Shown here piece by piece: positions 18,672-27,925 of a DNA stretch of 64,000 bases. The stretch is from assembly GCF_004353925.1 (NCBI RefSeq), contig NZ_SMOK01000023.1, positions 124,001 through 188,000 of the forward strand. The letters run 5' to 3'. The DNA comes from Pseudomonas sp. H9 (GTDB lineage Bacteria; Pseudomonadota; Gammaproteobacteria; Pseudomonadales; Pseudomonadaceae). The position numbers and the translations under genes were made by a program. The stretch's first letter is position 1. Each line of letters begins with the position of its first letter. Below the pieces are notes generated by a model. That model had not been told where the DNA came from. It ran no database searches and saw only the letters and a program-made list of their open reading frames with translations.

Positions 18672-19193
18672 ATGACCCGTCTTCGCGCCCTTTGCACTGC
18701 TGTTGCGCTGGTCTGCGCCAGCGGCCAGGTGCTTGCCGATACTGCCAGCCACAATGCCAGTGCCGAAAAATTCCTCATGATGGCGCACGCCGACAAGCTG
18801 GGAACCCCGGTTTACATGCAGGTGCAGCAGATGTTTGCCCAGCGTTTCGAGCAAACCAAGGCCCCGGCTTCGAAAAAGTCCGTGCTCGACAGCTACCAGG
18901 CCAAGGCTAACGCTGCCCTGGATCAGGCCATCGGCTGGAACAAGCTCAAGCCTGACATGGTCAAGCTCTACACCACCACCTTCACCGAGCAAGAACTGAA
19001 GGACCTGGTTGCCTTCTACCAATCGCCGCTGGGCAAAAAAGTGCTGGAAAAAATGCCGCAGGTAACCCAGCAGTCGGCTCAGCTGACCCAGCAGAAACTG
19101 GAAAGCGCCGTGCCTGTAGTCAACAAGCTGTTGGCTGATATGACCAAGGAACTTGACCCTAACGCTGGCAAGGCCGCACCAGCGAAGAAGTAA
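18672..19193 (+). CDS. DUF2059 periplasmic protein
   Basis: The product has 173 residues with a signal peptide (MTRLRALCTAVALVCASG, cleavage near VLA-DT). The body is alpha-helical and matches DUF2059: WNKLKPDMVKLYTTTFTEQE and the characteristic LVAFYQSPLGKKVLEKMP. The C-terminus is rich in Ala, Pro and Lys. The role is unknown; the family is exported and common in proteobacteria. The start ATG follows AAGGAATT. It precedes bolA by 15 bases, so the two probably share a transcript. Confidence 0.85.
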   Translation: MTRLRALCTAVALVCASGQVLADTASHNASAEKFLMMAHADKLGTPVYMQVQQMFAQRFEQTKAPASKKSVLDSYQAKANAALDQAIGWNKLKPDMVKLYTTTFTEQELKDLVAFYQSPLGKKVLEKMPQVTQQSAQLTQQKLESAVPVVNKLLADMTKELDPNAGKAAPAKK

Positions 19194-19208
19194 TACGCGG
19201 AGTTGTCC

Positions 19209-19508
19209 ATGTCGATGCAGCAAAAGATTGAACAAAGCCTGGCCGCGCTGGCGCCGCAGCACTTGTCGGTGCTCGACGAAAGCCACATGCACAGCCGTGG
19301 GCAAGAGACCCACTACAAGGCCGTGCTGGTCAGTGAGCAGTTTGAAGGTTTGAACAGTGTAAAGCGCCATCAGAAGGTCTACGCCACCCTGGGTGAGCTG
19401 ATGGGGCAGTTCCATGCCCTGGCCTTGCACACCTATACCCCCGAAGAGTGGCAGAAGGTCGGCGCAGCCCCGGCTTCACCCACCTGCGCAGGTGGCAGCA
19501 AACACTGA
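19209..19508 (+). CDS. bolA: BolA family protein
   Basis: This 99-residue BolA-fold protein has HLSVLDESHMHSRGQETHYKAVLVSEQF followed by the helix-turn NSVKRHQKVYATLGELMG. The histidine in the KRHQKVY segment and the upstream HMH cluster are the residues that ligate a [2Fe-2S] cluster with monothiol glutaredoxin in this family. BolA proteins act in iron-sulfur trafficking and in control of envelope and morphology genes. The ATG at 19209 is preceded by CGGAG with 6-base spacing. A terminator lies 32 bases after the stop. Confidence 0.88.
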   Translation: MSMQQKIEQSLAALAPQHLSVLDESHMHSRGQETHYKAVLVSEQFEGLNSVKRHQKVYATLGELMGQFHALALHTYTPEEWQKVGAAPASPTCAGGSKH

Positions 19509-19540
19509 TTTCCTCGTCAGGTTTTTGTTAGAATGTGCAA

Positions 19541-19567
19541 CGCGCCGCTCGTCGGCGCGTTTTTTTT
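19541..19567 (+). terminator. Rho-independent terminator after bolA
   Basis: CGCGCCG and CGGCGCG form a GC-only stem around the CTCGT loop, followed by seven Ts. It lies between bolA and trhO. Confidence 0.9.
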
Positions 19568-19615
19568 GCTATCCGGTCCGCCCTTTACGAGGGTGACCAC
19601 CTGGAGATTGTTTGC

Positions 19616-20554
19616 ATGACCCACGCTATCGTCGTTGCGGCACTGTACAAATTCGTCACCCTGAAAGATTACGTCGAGCTGCGCGAGCCGCTGCTCGAAA
19701 CGATGCAGGCCAACGGTGTCAAAGGCACCTTGCTGCTGGCCGAAGAGGGCATCAACGGCACCGTTTCCGGCACCCGTGAAGGTATCGATGGCTTGCTGAC
19801 CTGGCTGCGCAGCGATGCCCGCCTGGTGGACATCGACCACAAAGAATCCTACTGCGACGAACAGCCGTTCTACCGCACCAAGGTCAAGCTCAAAAAAGAG
19901 ATCGTCACCCTCGGTGTACCGGGTGTAGACCCGAACCAAAAGGTCGGCACCTACGTCGAGCCGCAGGACTGGAACGCGTTGATCAGCGATCCGGAAGTGC
20001 TGCTGATCGATACCCGCAATGACTACGAAGTGTCTATTGGTACCTTCGAAGGTGCAATCGACCCGAAAACCACCACGTTCCGTGAGTTCCCCGAGTACAT
20101 CAAGGCAAACTTCGACCCGGCACGTCACAAAAAAGTGGCGATGTTCTGCACCGGGGGTATTCGCTGCGAGAAAGCTTCCAGCTACATGCTCGGTGAAGGT
20201 TTCGAAGAGGTCTATCATCTTAAGGGCGGGATCCTGAAATACCTTGAAGAGGTGCCTCAGGATGAAAGCCGCTGGCAGGGTGATTGCTTCGTGTTCGACA
20301 ACCGGGTCACCGTGCGTCACGACCTGAGCGAGGGCGACTACGATCAGTGCCATGCCTGCCGTACCCCGATCAGCGTGGAAGACCGTGCGTCCGAGCACTA
20401 TTCGCCAGGCATCAGCTGCCCGCATTGCTGGGACAGCCTGAGCGAAAAGACCCGACGCAGTGCCATTGACCGGCAGAAGCAGATCGAGCTGGCCAAGGCC
20501 CGTAACCAGCCACACCCGATCGGCCACAACTACCGCAAAGCAGCCGAGGCCTGA
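19616..20554 (+). CDS. trhO: tRNA uridine(34) hydroxylase TrhO (YceA)
   Basis: A 312-residue protein with an N-terminal acylphosphatase-like domain (MTHAIVVAALYKFVTL to about 95) and a central rhodanese domain. The active-site loop is FCTGGIRCEKASSYM, with the reactive cysteine near residue 183. The C-terminal region carries the cysteine cluster CHACRTP...CPHCW. TrhO introduces the oxygen of 5-hydroxyuridine at tRNA position 34 with molecular oxygen. The ATG at 19616 is supported by a CTGGAG element and by the family N-terminus. It is the first gene of a run with a DsbA-family gene and an ABC exporter. Confidence 0.92.
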   Translation: MTHAIVVAALYKFVTLKDYVELREPLLETMQANGVKGTLLLAEEGINGTVSGTREGIDGLLTWLRSDARLVDIDHKESYCDEQPFYRTKVKLKKEIVTLGVPGVDPNQKVGTYVEPQDWNALISDPEVLLIDTRNDYEVSIGTFEGAIDPKTTTFREFPEYIKANFDPARHKKVAMFCTGGIRCEKASSYMLGEGFEEVYHLKGGILKYLEEVPQDESRWQGDCFVFDNRVTVRHDLSEGDYDQCHACRTPISVEDRASEHYSPGISCPHCWDSLSEKTRRSAIDRQKQIELAKARNQPHPIGHNYRKAAEA

Positions 20555-20557
20555 TAG

Positions 20558-21190
20558 ATGTCTGCACGCCTGCTCTATGTGATGGACCCGATGTGCTCCT
20601 GGTGCTGGGGGTTTGCGCCAGTGGCCCAGGCCCTGATCGCCCAGGCGCGCGAGGCCGGGATCGACACCCACCTGGTGCCCGGCGGCTTGCGCACAGGCAG
20701 CACTGCGTTGGATGCCTCGACCCGCGGTTACATCCTTGAGCACTGGCAGGCGGTTCACCAGACCACTGGCCAACCCTTCACCCTGGAAGGGGCGATGCCG
20801 GACGGTTTTGTCTATGACACCGAGCCGGCCTGTCGGGCGCTGGTGGCGGCCCGCGGGCTTGACCGTCAGCGTACCTGGGCGTTGCTCGCAGCGATCCAGC
20901 ACGCCTTCTACCAGGGGGGGGATGATGTTACCCGTGCCCCCAAACTGGTCGAGTTGGCCGAGCAGGTCGGTTTCGAGCGCGCGCTGTTCGCCGAGCGTTA
21001 TGCCAGTGCTGAGGTGCGCGCGCTGACTGCCTCAGATTTTACCTGGGTGCAGGACCTGGGCATTGCCGGTTTCCCCACCTTGTTGGCCGAGCGCAACGGC
21101 CAGTTGGCGTTGTTGACCAATGGCTACCAGCCACTCGACGCCTTGAGCCCGCTGCTCGGCCGCTGGCTGCAGCAGGCCGCTTGTGCTTGA
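20558..21190 (+). CDS. DsbA family (FrnE-like) thioredoxin-fold protein
   Basis: This 210-residue thioredoxin-fold protein has an active site CSWCWGF near residues 13-19, directly after the first strand, and a cis-proline loop GIAGFPTLL near residue 168. No signal peptide is visible, so unlike DsbA it is probably cytoplasmic, as in the FrnE/DsbA-like isomerase group. It starts 3 bases after trhO and its end overlaps the ABC transporter gene by 8 bases. A shared operon and coupled translation are likely. Confidence 0.85.
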   Translation: MSARLLYVMDPMCSWCWGFAPVAQALIAQAREAGIDTHLVPGGLRTGSTALDASTRGYILEHWQAVHQTTGQPFTLEGAMPDGFVYDTEPACRALVAARGLDRQRTWALLAAIQHAFYQGGDDVTRAPKLVELAEQVGFERALFAERYASAEVRALTASDFTWVQDLGIAGFPTLLAERNGQLALLTNGYQPLDALSPLLGRWLQQAACA

Positions 21191-23015
21191 CCTGCCAGGG
21201 TCACCCGACCCTGTGCCGGGGCCTGCCCCGGTTGTTGCCGATCGCCTGAGCTGGGCGGAAATCCGCCGCCTGGCGCTACACCATAAAAAAGCCCTGTGGA
21301 TTGCCAACGGTGTCGCGGTGTTGGCGGCGCTATGCAGTGTGCCGATCCCTTTACTCCTGCCGTTGCTGGTCGATGAAGTCTTGCTCGGGCACGGCGATGC
21401 TGCGCTGCAGTGGATGAATAAACTACTGCCTGGCAGTTGGCAGGTGGCAGCCGGCTACATTGGCTTGATGCTGGTGGTGACGTTGGGCCTGCGCTGCGCG
21501 GCGCTGGCCTTCAACGTGGTGCAAGCCAAGCTGTTCGCCGGGCTTGCCAAAGACATTGTCTATCGCCTGCGCATTCGCTTGATCGAACGGCTCAAGCGTA
21601 TTTCCCTGAAAGAATACGAAAGCCTGGGTAGCGGCACGGTAACCACGCACCTGGTGACCGACCTGGACACGCTGGACAAGTTCGTCGGTGAAACCCTGAG
21701 CCGCTTCCTGGTGGCCATGCTGACCCTGACCGGCACTGCGGCCATCCTGATGTGGATGCACTGGAAGCTGGCCCTGCTGATCTTGCTGTTCAACCCGTTG
21801 GTGATTTTTGCCACGGTGCAGTTGGGCAAGCGGGTCAAACACCTGAAAAAACTGGAGAACGACAGCACCTCGCGTTTTACCCAGGCGCTGACCGAAACCC
21901 TCGACGCCATTCAGGAAATTCGTGCCAGCAACCGCCAGGGCTATTTCCTCGGGCGTTTGGGCTTGCGTGCCCAAGAAGTGCGCAATTATGCAGTAGCCTC
22001 GCAGTGGAAGAGCGACGCCAGTGGTCGGGCCAGTGGTCTGCTGTTTCAGTTCGGCATTGATATCTTCCGTGCTGCGGCCATGCTCACGGTTTTGTTCTCT
22101 GACCTGTCGATCGGGCAGATGCTGGCCGTGTTCAGCTACCTGTGGTTCATGATCGGGCCGGTAGAGCAGTTGTTGAACCTGCAGTACGCCTATTACGCTG
22201 CCGGCGGCGCATTGAGTCGGCTCAATGAGTTGCTGGCGCGTGCCGATGAGCCGCAATTCCCCGGAGGTGTCGACCCGTTCAAGGGGCGTGACACCGTTGG
22301 CATTGAAGTGCAGGGACTGCGCTTCGCCTATGCCGACGAGCCGGTGCTCGACCAGTTGCACTTGTCCATCGCCCCAGGCGAGAAGGTGGCCATTGTCGGC
22401 GCCAGCGGTGGTGGCAAGAGTACCCTGGTGCAGTTGTTGTTGGGGCTTTACAGCGCTCAGGCTGGCACCATCCGCTTCGGTGGTTCGACCTTGCAGGAGA
22501 TCGGCCTGGAAACCTTGCGTGAGCATGTCGCTGTTGTGTTGCAGCACCCATCGCTGTTCAACGATACCGTGCGCGCCAACCTCACCATGGGCCGTGACTG
22601 CAGCGACGAGGCGTGCTGGCAGGCACTGGGCATTGCCCAGCTTGAGGGCACCATCGCGGCTTTACCGCGCGGGCTTGATACCGTGGTCGGCCGTTCGGGG
22701 GTCCGCTTGTCAGGTGGCCAGCGCCAGCGGCTGGCGATTGCGCGCATGGTGTTGGCCGAACCTAAAGTGGTGATTCTCGATGAGGCCACTTCAGCCCTGG
22801 ATGCGGCCACCGAATACAACCTGCATCAGGCCCTTGCCCGTTTCCTCAGTGCACGGACCACGTTGATCATTGCGCACCGGCTGTCGGCCGTTAAGCAGGC
22901 CGATCGCGTGTTGGTGTTCGATGGTGGGCATGTGGCCGAAGATGGCGACCATCAGCAGTTGATTGCTGACGGTGGTTTGTACGCCAAGTTGTACGGTCAT
23001 TTGCAACAGAGTTAA
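21183..23015 (+). CDS. ABC exporter, fused permease and ATPase
   Basis: A 610-residue half-transporter with a six-helix permease domain (about residues 30-340) and a C-terminal ATPase. The ATPase shows Walker A GASGGGKST, signature LSGGQRQRLAIAR and Walker B VVILDEAT, then the H-loop histidine in IIAHRLS. Such ABCB-type proteins dimerise and export lipids, peptides or drugs; the substrate is unknown. The GTG start overlaps the end of the DsbA-family gene (GTGCTTGA), and the N-terminus is proline-rich before the first helix. Neighbouring redox genes give no clear hint of substrate. Confidence 0.88.
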   Translation: MLDLPGSPDPVPGPAPVVADRLSWAEIRRLALHHKKALWIANGVAVLAALCSVPIPLLLPLLVDEVLLGHGDAALQWMNKLLPGSWQVAAGYIGLMLVVTLGLRCAALAFNVVQAKLFAGLAKDIVYRLRIRLIERLKRISLKEYESLGSGTVTTHLVTDLDTLDKFVGETLSRFLVAMLTLTGTAAILMWMHWKLALLILLFNPLVIFATVQLGKRVKHLKKLENDSTSRFTQALTETLDAIQEIRASNRQGYFLGRLGLRAQEVRNYAVASQWKSDASGRASGLLFQFGIDIFRAAAMLTVLFSDLSIGQMLAVFSYLWFMIGPVEQLLNLQYAYYAAGGALSRLNELLARADEPQFPGGVDPFKGRDTVGIEVQGLRFAYADEPVLDQLHLSIAPGEKVAIVGASGGGKSTLVQLLLGLYSAQAGTIRFGGSTLQEIGLETLREHVAVVLQHPSLFNDTVRANLTMGRDCSDEACWQALGIAQLEGTIAALPRGLDTVVGRSGVRLSGGQRQRLAIARMVLAEPKVVILDEATSALDAATEYNLHQALARFLSARTTLIIAHRLSAVKQADRVLVFDGGHVAEDGDHQQLIADGGLYAKLYGHLQQS

Positions 23016-23124
23016 CGGCAACCTGTTGAGCAAATGAGAAAAGCTCTCTCTTGTTGGGCGCAAATAGCCTAGGCTGTGCATCTATAAAATAAAGAATTAT
23101 TCGGCTCTTTGTGAAAGGGACCTC

Positions 23125-25581
23125 ATGAAGCAAACACGGACTCTCGAAGCCCCGCACCTGTTGGGCATCATCTGGCCATTTGTTGCAGTAGTGCTGTTCC
23201 AGGCGCTGTTGGGGGGTATAAGCCTGTACGCCTTGTCTGCCGTGCGCGGATACGTGGCGGGGGAGAGTCTTTGGTCCAAGGGCCAGAAAGACGCAATTTA
23301 CTACCTCAATCAGTACGCCGACAGCCGCGACGAAGCGGTGTTTCGTGAGTATCAAAAAGCGTTTGCGGTTCCACAGGGTGGGCACGAGTTGCGTGTCGCG
23401 TTGGACTTGCCTTCCCCGGATCTGGAGGCCGCGCGCCGTGGCATTCTGCAGGGAGGCAACCATCCGGATGACGTCTCCAGCCTCATCTGGCTGTACCTTA
23501 ACTTCCGCCATGTCAGCTACCTGAGCAAAGCCATTGAGCTGTGGGCGGTGGGGGATGGCTTTCTCGGTCAATTGGGCGAACTGGCGCAGCGGATGCACGA
23601 AGGTTTTCGTTCGGGTACCGCCAGTGCCCAGGACGTGGCTGAGTGGAAATCAAGCATTGCCACTATCAATGACGGTGTGACCCCCGCTGCCCGGGCTTTC
23701 AGCGATGCGCTGGGTGAGGGGTCTCGCATGCTGCTGCGGGTGCTGCTGGTGACCAACCTTGCCACGGCACTGTTTCTGATCGCCTTGGCGTGGATGCGCT
23801 CAAGTAAGTTGCTGGCACAGCGTCAGGCCTTCGCCAACGCCCTGCAGGTCGAAAAAGAGCGGGCGCAGATCACGCTGGAGTCCATTGGCGATGGGGTGAT
23901 CACCACCGATGTCGAAGGCTGCATCGCCTACATGAATCCGGCCGCCGAGCAACTGACCCACTGGCATGCGGCGCAAGCTCAGGGCCTGCCATTGGCGTCA
24001 CTGTTCAGTCTGCTCGATGACAATGCCGAGAAAGACAGCCAGACCCTGGTCGAGCGCATCCTCAGTGGTGGCTTCAAGAGCGGTAGTGAGCACACCCAAT
24101 TGATCCAGCGGCTTGATGGCAGCACGGTGTCGGTAACGCTGGTGGGCGCGCCGATCATGTCCGAAGGGCAGGTCAGGGGCATCGTGCTGGTGCTGCACGA
24201 CATGACCCAGGAGCGGCAGTACATCGCCAACCTTTCCTGGCAGGCGACCCATGATGCGCTGACCGGGCTGGCCAACCGCCGTGAGTTCGAGTATCGCCTG
24301 GAGCAGGCCCTTAATGCCCTGGCGCGCAAACCGGCGCGGCATGCCTTGATGTTTCTCGATCTTGATCAATTCAAGCTGGTCAACGACACCTGCGGGCACG
24401 CGGCCGGCGATGAACTGTTGCGGCACATTTGCGCGGTGTTGCAGGCCGGGCTGCGTGACGGAGACACCCTGGCGCGCCTGGGCGGCGATGAGTTCGGCAT
24501 CCTGCTGGAGAATTGCCCGCAAGAGCAGGCTGAGCGCATCGCTGAGGGCTTGCGCCAGGCGGTGCAAAGCTTGCACTTCGTCTGGAAAGGTCGGCCGTTC
24601 ATGACCACGGTGAGCTTGGGGCTGGTGCACATCGCTCAGGCGCCTACTACCTTGGAGGCGTCTTTGCGGGCGGCTGATATGGCCTGTTACATGGCCAAAG
24701 AGAAGGGTCGTAACCGGGTGCAGGTGTACCATACTGACGACAGCGAATTGTCCATCCGCTTCGGTGAGATGGCCTGGATACAACGTCTGCACGTAGCGCT
24801 GGAGGAAAACCGCTTTTGCCTGTACGCCCAGGAAATTGCCGCTTTGGGGCCGCAAGATGGGCCAGGGCACATTGAGATTCTTCTGCGCCTGCAAGACGAA
24901 AACGGGCGCATTATTCTGCCGGACAGTTTTATTCCGGCGGCTGAGCGCTACGGGTTGATGACGGCCCTGGACCGCTGGGTGGTGCGCAGTGTGTTCAAGG
25001 TGATTCGTCAGTGCCTGGACGAGCAGCGCGAGGGGCCTCTGGCAATGTGCGCGATCAATTTGTCCGGCAGCAGCATTGGCGATGACAAGTTTCTTGAGTA
25101 TTTAAAGCGTCTGTTTGGCGAGTATGCGATTCCGCCACACATGATTTGTTTCGAAATCACTGAAACCAGCGCCATCGCCAACCTGGGGAGTGCGATACGC
25201 TTCATCAACGAACTCAAAAGCCTGGGGTGCAGGTTCTCCCTGGATGACTTCTGTGCCGGGATGTCGTCGTTCGCTTATTTGAAACATTTGCCTGTAGACT
25301 TCCTGAAAATCGACGGAAGTTTTGTCAAAGACATGCTCGATGACCCGGTTAATCGGGCGATGGTTGAAGTCATCAATCACATTGGTCATGTCATGGGCAA
25401 ACGCACCATTGCTGAGTTCGTTGAAACGCCGTTGATCGAGCAGGCCCTGCAGGACATAGGCGTCGATTATGCCCAGGGGTATCTGATCGAGCGACCGCAA
25501 GTGTTCACCTGTGAAAGTCTGCAACGTCAACGGATGGTTGCGAGGCCCTTGTTATTCAAGGCACCAGGGACCTTTCGCTGA
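23125..25581 (+). CDS. Membrane-bound PAS-GGDEF-EAL cyclic-di-GMP protein
   Basis: This 818-residue signalling protein has a first membrane helix at about 13-36, a periplasmic sensor region to about 197 and a second helix at about 203-221. Then come a PAS domain (about 245-370), GGDEF (about 375-535) and EAL (about 555-805). The diguanylate cyclase motif GGDEF is intact at 453-457, and an RDGD inhibitory site lies five residues upstream. The EAL signature reads EILLRL at 584, but the metal-binding and catalytic positions (INLS, EITET, LDDF, LKID, AEFVE, YAQGYLI) are retained, so phosphodiesterase activity is plausible. It may be bifunctional or switch output with the periplasmic signal. No partner gene is adjacent. 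Confidence 0.9.
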   Translation: MKQTRTLEAPHLLGIIWPFVAVVLFQALLGGISLYALSAVRGYVAGESLWSKGQKDAIYYLNQYADSRDEAVFREYQKAFAVPQGGHELRVALDLPSPDLEAARRGILQGGNHPDDVSSLIWLYLNFRHVSYLSKAIELWAVGDGFLGQLGELAQRMHEGFRSGTASAQDVAEWKSSIATINDGVTPAARAFSDALGEGSRMLLRVLLVTNLATALFLIALAWMRSSKLLAQRQAFANALQVEKERAQITLESIGDGVITTDVEGCIAYMNPAAEQLTHWHAAQAQGLPLASLFSLLDDNAEKDSQTLVERILSGGFKSGSEHTQLIQRLDGSTVSVTLVGAPIMSEGQVRGIVLVLHDMTQERQYIANLSWQATHDALTGLANRREFEYRLEQALNALARKPARHALMFLDLDQFKLVNDTCGHAAGDELLRHICAVLQAGLRDGDTLARLGGDEFGILLENCPQEQAERIAEGLRQAVQSLHFVWKGRPFMTTVSLGLVHIAQAPTTLEASLRAADMACYMAKEKGRNRVQVYHTDDSELSIRFGEMAWIQRLHVALEENRFCLYAQEIAALGPQDGPGHIEILLRLQDENGRIILPDSFIPAAERYGLMTALDRWVVRSVFKVIRQCLDEQREGPLAMCAINLSGSSIGDDKFLEYLKRLFGEYAIPPHMICFEITETSAIANLGSAIRFINELKSLGCRFSLDDFCAGMSSFAYLKHLPVDFLKIDGSFVKDMLDDPVNRAMVEVINHIGHVMGKRTIAEFVETPLIEQALQDIGVDYAQGYLIERPQVFTCESLQRQRMVARPLLFKAPGTFR

Positions 25582-25618
25582 AATCCGCACAATAATCACA
25601 AGGAATAAGGAGCTGACA

Positions 25619-26410
25619 GTGATTGACGCGTTTATCCGTACGGGCCCATTGATGGACCCGACCAGTTACCCGCTGTGGGCTCAACAGTTAATCAAGGACT
25701 GTTTCGAAAGCAAACGCCGGGTGGTAGAACACGAACTCTATCAACGCATGCGCGATGGCCGCCTCAGTGCTCGTACCATGCGCCAGTACCTGGTAGGTGG
25801 CTGGCCGGTGGTTGAGCAGTTTTCCCTGTACATGGCCACCAACCTCACCAAAACCCGCTATGCACGTCACCCTGGCGAAGACATGGCGCGGCGCTGGCTT
25901 ATGCGCAACATTCGCGTTGAACTCAATCATGCCGATTACTGGCTGTACTGGAGCCAGGCGCACGGTGTGAGCCTGGAAGACCTGCAGGCCCAGGACGTTC
26001 CGACCGAGCTCAACGGTCTGAGTGACTGGTGCTGGCATACCTGTGCTGCCGATTCGCTGGTTGTTGCGATTGCGGCGACCAACTATGCGATTGAAGGGGC
26101 GACGGGTGAGTGGTCGGCAGTGGTCTGTTCAACCGGCGTGTATGCCCAGGGATTCCCAGAAGAAGGGCGCAAGCGCGCGATGAAGTGGTTGAAGATGCAT
26201 GCCCAGTACGACGATGCCCACCCTTGGGAAGCATTGGAAATCGTCTGTACCCTGGCAGGCAACAACCCGCCGCAGGCGCTACAGGCCGAATTGCGCCGGG
26301 CCATCTGCAAGAGCTACGACTACATGTACCTGTTTCTTGAACGCTGCATGCAGCTGGAAGTGGAGCAACGCCAGCCCGCCCGTGCTCAGGCGGAACTGGT
26401 CGAAGGCTGA
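25619..26410 (+). CDS. TenA/PqqC-like helical protein
   Basis: A 263-residue all-helical protein of the TenA/PqqC-like (iron-containing redox or thiaminase II-like) superfamily. Conserved acidic and histidine residues occur in VVEHELYQRM, RVELNHADYWLYW, NYAIEGATGEWS and HAQYDDAHPWEALEI; the E/H pattern fits a di-iron or thiamin-binding helical bundle. Its substrate is unknown. In P. aeruginosa a similar gene annotated tenA sits at this place beside yciK and mupP. The GTG at 25619 follows AAGGAATAAGGAG and gives the proper N-terminus MIDAFIRTGPLMDP. It converges on yciK. Confidence 0.75.
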   Translation: MIDAFIRTGPLMDPTSYPLWAQQLIKDCFESKRRVVEHELYQRMRDGRLSARTMRQYLVGGWPVVEQFSLYMATNLTKTRYARHPGEDMARRWLMRNIRVELNHADYWLYWSQAHGVSLEDLQAQDVPTELNGLSDWCWHTCAADSLVVAIAATNYAIEGATGEWSAVVCSTGVYAQGFPEEGRKRAMKWLKMHAQYDDAHPWEALEIVCTLAGNNPPQALQAELRRAICKSYDYMYLFLERCMQLEVEQRQPARAQAELVEG

Positions 26411-26412
26411 GG

Positions 26413-27153
26413 TTACTGGGCGTTGAACGCCTGGCCGTTGACGCCAGTGCTGTCGGGGCCCATCAGGTACAGGTACACCGGCATGATCTGCTCGGGCAGT
26501 GGGTTGTTCTCCGGGTTCTCGCCCGGGTAGGCCTGTGCGCGCATGCTGGTGCGGGTAGCGCCCGGGTTGATGCTGTTGGCGCGTACCGGTGCAACGCCTT
26601 CCAGTTCGTCAGCGAGGGTTTGCATAAGGCCTTCGGTGGCGAATTTGGAAACGCCGTAAGCGCCCCAGTAGGCCCGGCCTTTGCGCCCGACGCTGCTGGA
26701 GGTGAAGATCACCGACGCATCCTGCGACAGCTTGAGCAGTGGCAGCAGGGTGCTGGTGAGCATGAACATGGCATTCACGTTGATTTGCATCACGCGCATG
26801 AAGTTATCGCCAGATAGCTGCTCCAGCGGCGTGCGCGGGCCAATGATCGAAGCGTTGTGCAGCAAGCCGTCGATGTGGCCAAACTCGCCTTCAATCATCG
26901 CCGCCAATTCGTCGTACTGATGCGGCAAGGCGGTTTCCAGGTTGAACGGGATGACCGCAGGCTTGGGGTGGCCGGCGGCTTCGATCTCGTCATACACCTG
27001 GCTCAGATTGGCTTCGGTCTTGCCCAGCAGTAGCACGGTGGCGCCGTGGGCCGCATAGGCCTTGGCAGCTGCAGCGCCAATTCCGCGACCCGCGCCGGTG
27101 ACCATGATGGTCCGGCCTTTCAGCAGGTCGGGGCGGGCGGAGTAATCGAACAT
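26413..27153 (-). CDS. yciK: YciK family SDR oxidoreductase
   Basis: This 246-residue short-chain dehydrogenase has TGAGRGIG near residue 19, HNAS near 96 and the catalytic YGVSK near 166 after the serine of TSSSVGRKG. The C-terminus STGVNGQAFNAQ and overall length match YciK, a conserved enzyme whose physiological substrate is not known. It lies downstream of mupP and ubiG on the minus strand, separated from mupP by a REP element. Confidence 0.85.
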   Translation of the reverse strand: MFDYSARPDLLKGRTIMVTGAGRGIGAAAAKAYAAHGATVLLLGKTEANLSQVYDEIEAAGHPKPAVIPFNLETALPHQYDELAAMIEGEFGHIDGLLHNASIIGPRTPLEQLSGDNFMRVMQINVNAMFMLTSTLLPLLKLSQDASVIFTSSSVGRKGRAYWGAYGVSKFATEGLMQTLADELEGVAPVRANSINPGATRTSMRAQAYPGENPENNPLPEQIMPVYLYLMGPDSTGVNGQAFNAQ

Positions 27154-27185
27154 GGGGTTACCTCATGAAAAGAGTGTGACGTTTT

Positions 27186-27238
27186 CGCGGGGCAAGCCCG
27201 CTCCCACAGGTTGGTTGTGGGAGCGGGCTTGCCCCGCG
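27186..27238. repeat. REP palindrome between yciK and mupP
   Basis: Perfect 23-base arms at 27186-27208 and 27216-27238 (core CGCGGGGCAAGCCCGCTCCC and its complement) flank a 7-base loop GGTTGGT. It may stabilise or separate transcripts within the minus-strand gene run. Confidence 0.92.
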
Positions 27239-27251
27239 ATCCGTGTCAAAA

Positions 27252-27923
27252 TCAGCAGCCGCAAAGCGCGCTATCCAGCACCTTGCGCAGTTCCAGTGGA
27301 TGGTCGACTACCACATCTGCTCCCCAGTTATTGGGGTTGTCGTCTGGATGAATATAGCCATAGCGAACTGCCGCTGTGCGCGTGCCGGCATCACGGCCCG
27401 ACTCGATGTCGCGTAGGTCGTCACCGATGAACAGAACGCTGGCAGGGTCCAGGTCCAGGGTTTTGCAGGCAAGAATCAGTGGCTCAGGGTCCGGCTTGCT
27501 GTTCTTCACGTGGTCCGGGCAGATCAGCAGTGCCGAGCGCTCGGCCAGACCAAGTTGCTGCATGATCGGCTCGGCAAAGCGCACAGGCTTGTTGGTGACC
27601 ACGCCCCACAGCAGGTTGGCTTTCTCGATGTCCGCCAGCAGTTCGGCCATACCATCGTAGAGCTTGCTGTGCACCGCGCACCCTTGTTGGTAGCGCTCAA
27701 GGAACTCCAGGCGCAGGGCTTCGAACTCTGCCGCTTCCGGGTCGAGGTTGAAGGTGGCCGAGACCATCGCCCTGGCGCCGCCAGACACCACGTCGCGAAT
27801 ACGCTGGTCGTCGATGGCGGGCAGGCCGCGATCAGCGAGCATCGCCTGGCAAATGGCGATGAAGTCCGGCGCCGTGTCGAGCAGGGTGCCGTCCATGTCA
27901 AAAAGTACTGCTCTAAGGCGCAT
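27252..27923 (-). CDS. mupP: N-acetylmuramic acid 6-phosphate phosphatase MupP
   Basis: A 223-residue HAD hydrolase with motif I DMDGTLLDT (nucleophile Asp9), motif II in GVVTNKP, and motif IV FIGDDLRDIESGRDAG. It is similar to phosphoglycolate phosphatases, but its place directly after ubiG in pseudomonads corresponds to MupP. MupP dephosphorylates MurNAc-6-phosphate in the cell-wall recycling route that bypasses de novo UDP-MurNAc synthesis and contributes to fosfomycin tolerance. It starts 2 bases after the ubiG stop, so the two are co-translated. Confidence 0.85.
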   Translation of the reverse strand: MRLRAVLFDMDGTLLDTAPDFIAICQAMLADRGLPAIDDQRIRDVVSGGARAMVSATFNLDPEAAEFEALRLEFLERYQQGCAVHSKLYDGMAELLADIEKANLLWGVVTNKPVRFAEPIMQQLGLAERSALLICPDHVKNSKPDPEPLILACKTLDLDPASVLFIGDDLRDIESGRDAGTRTAAVRYGYIHPDDNPNNWGADVVVDHPLELRKVLDSALCGC

Positions 27924-27925
27924 GC

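Noticed and set aside
19517..20902. 461-codon minus-strand frame opposite trhO
   Set aside because: Antisense shadow of trhO and the DsbA-family gene; no homology recognised and it crosses a clear terminator.
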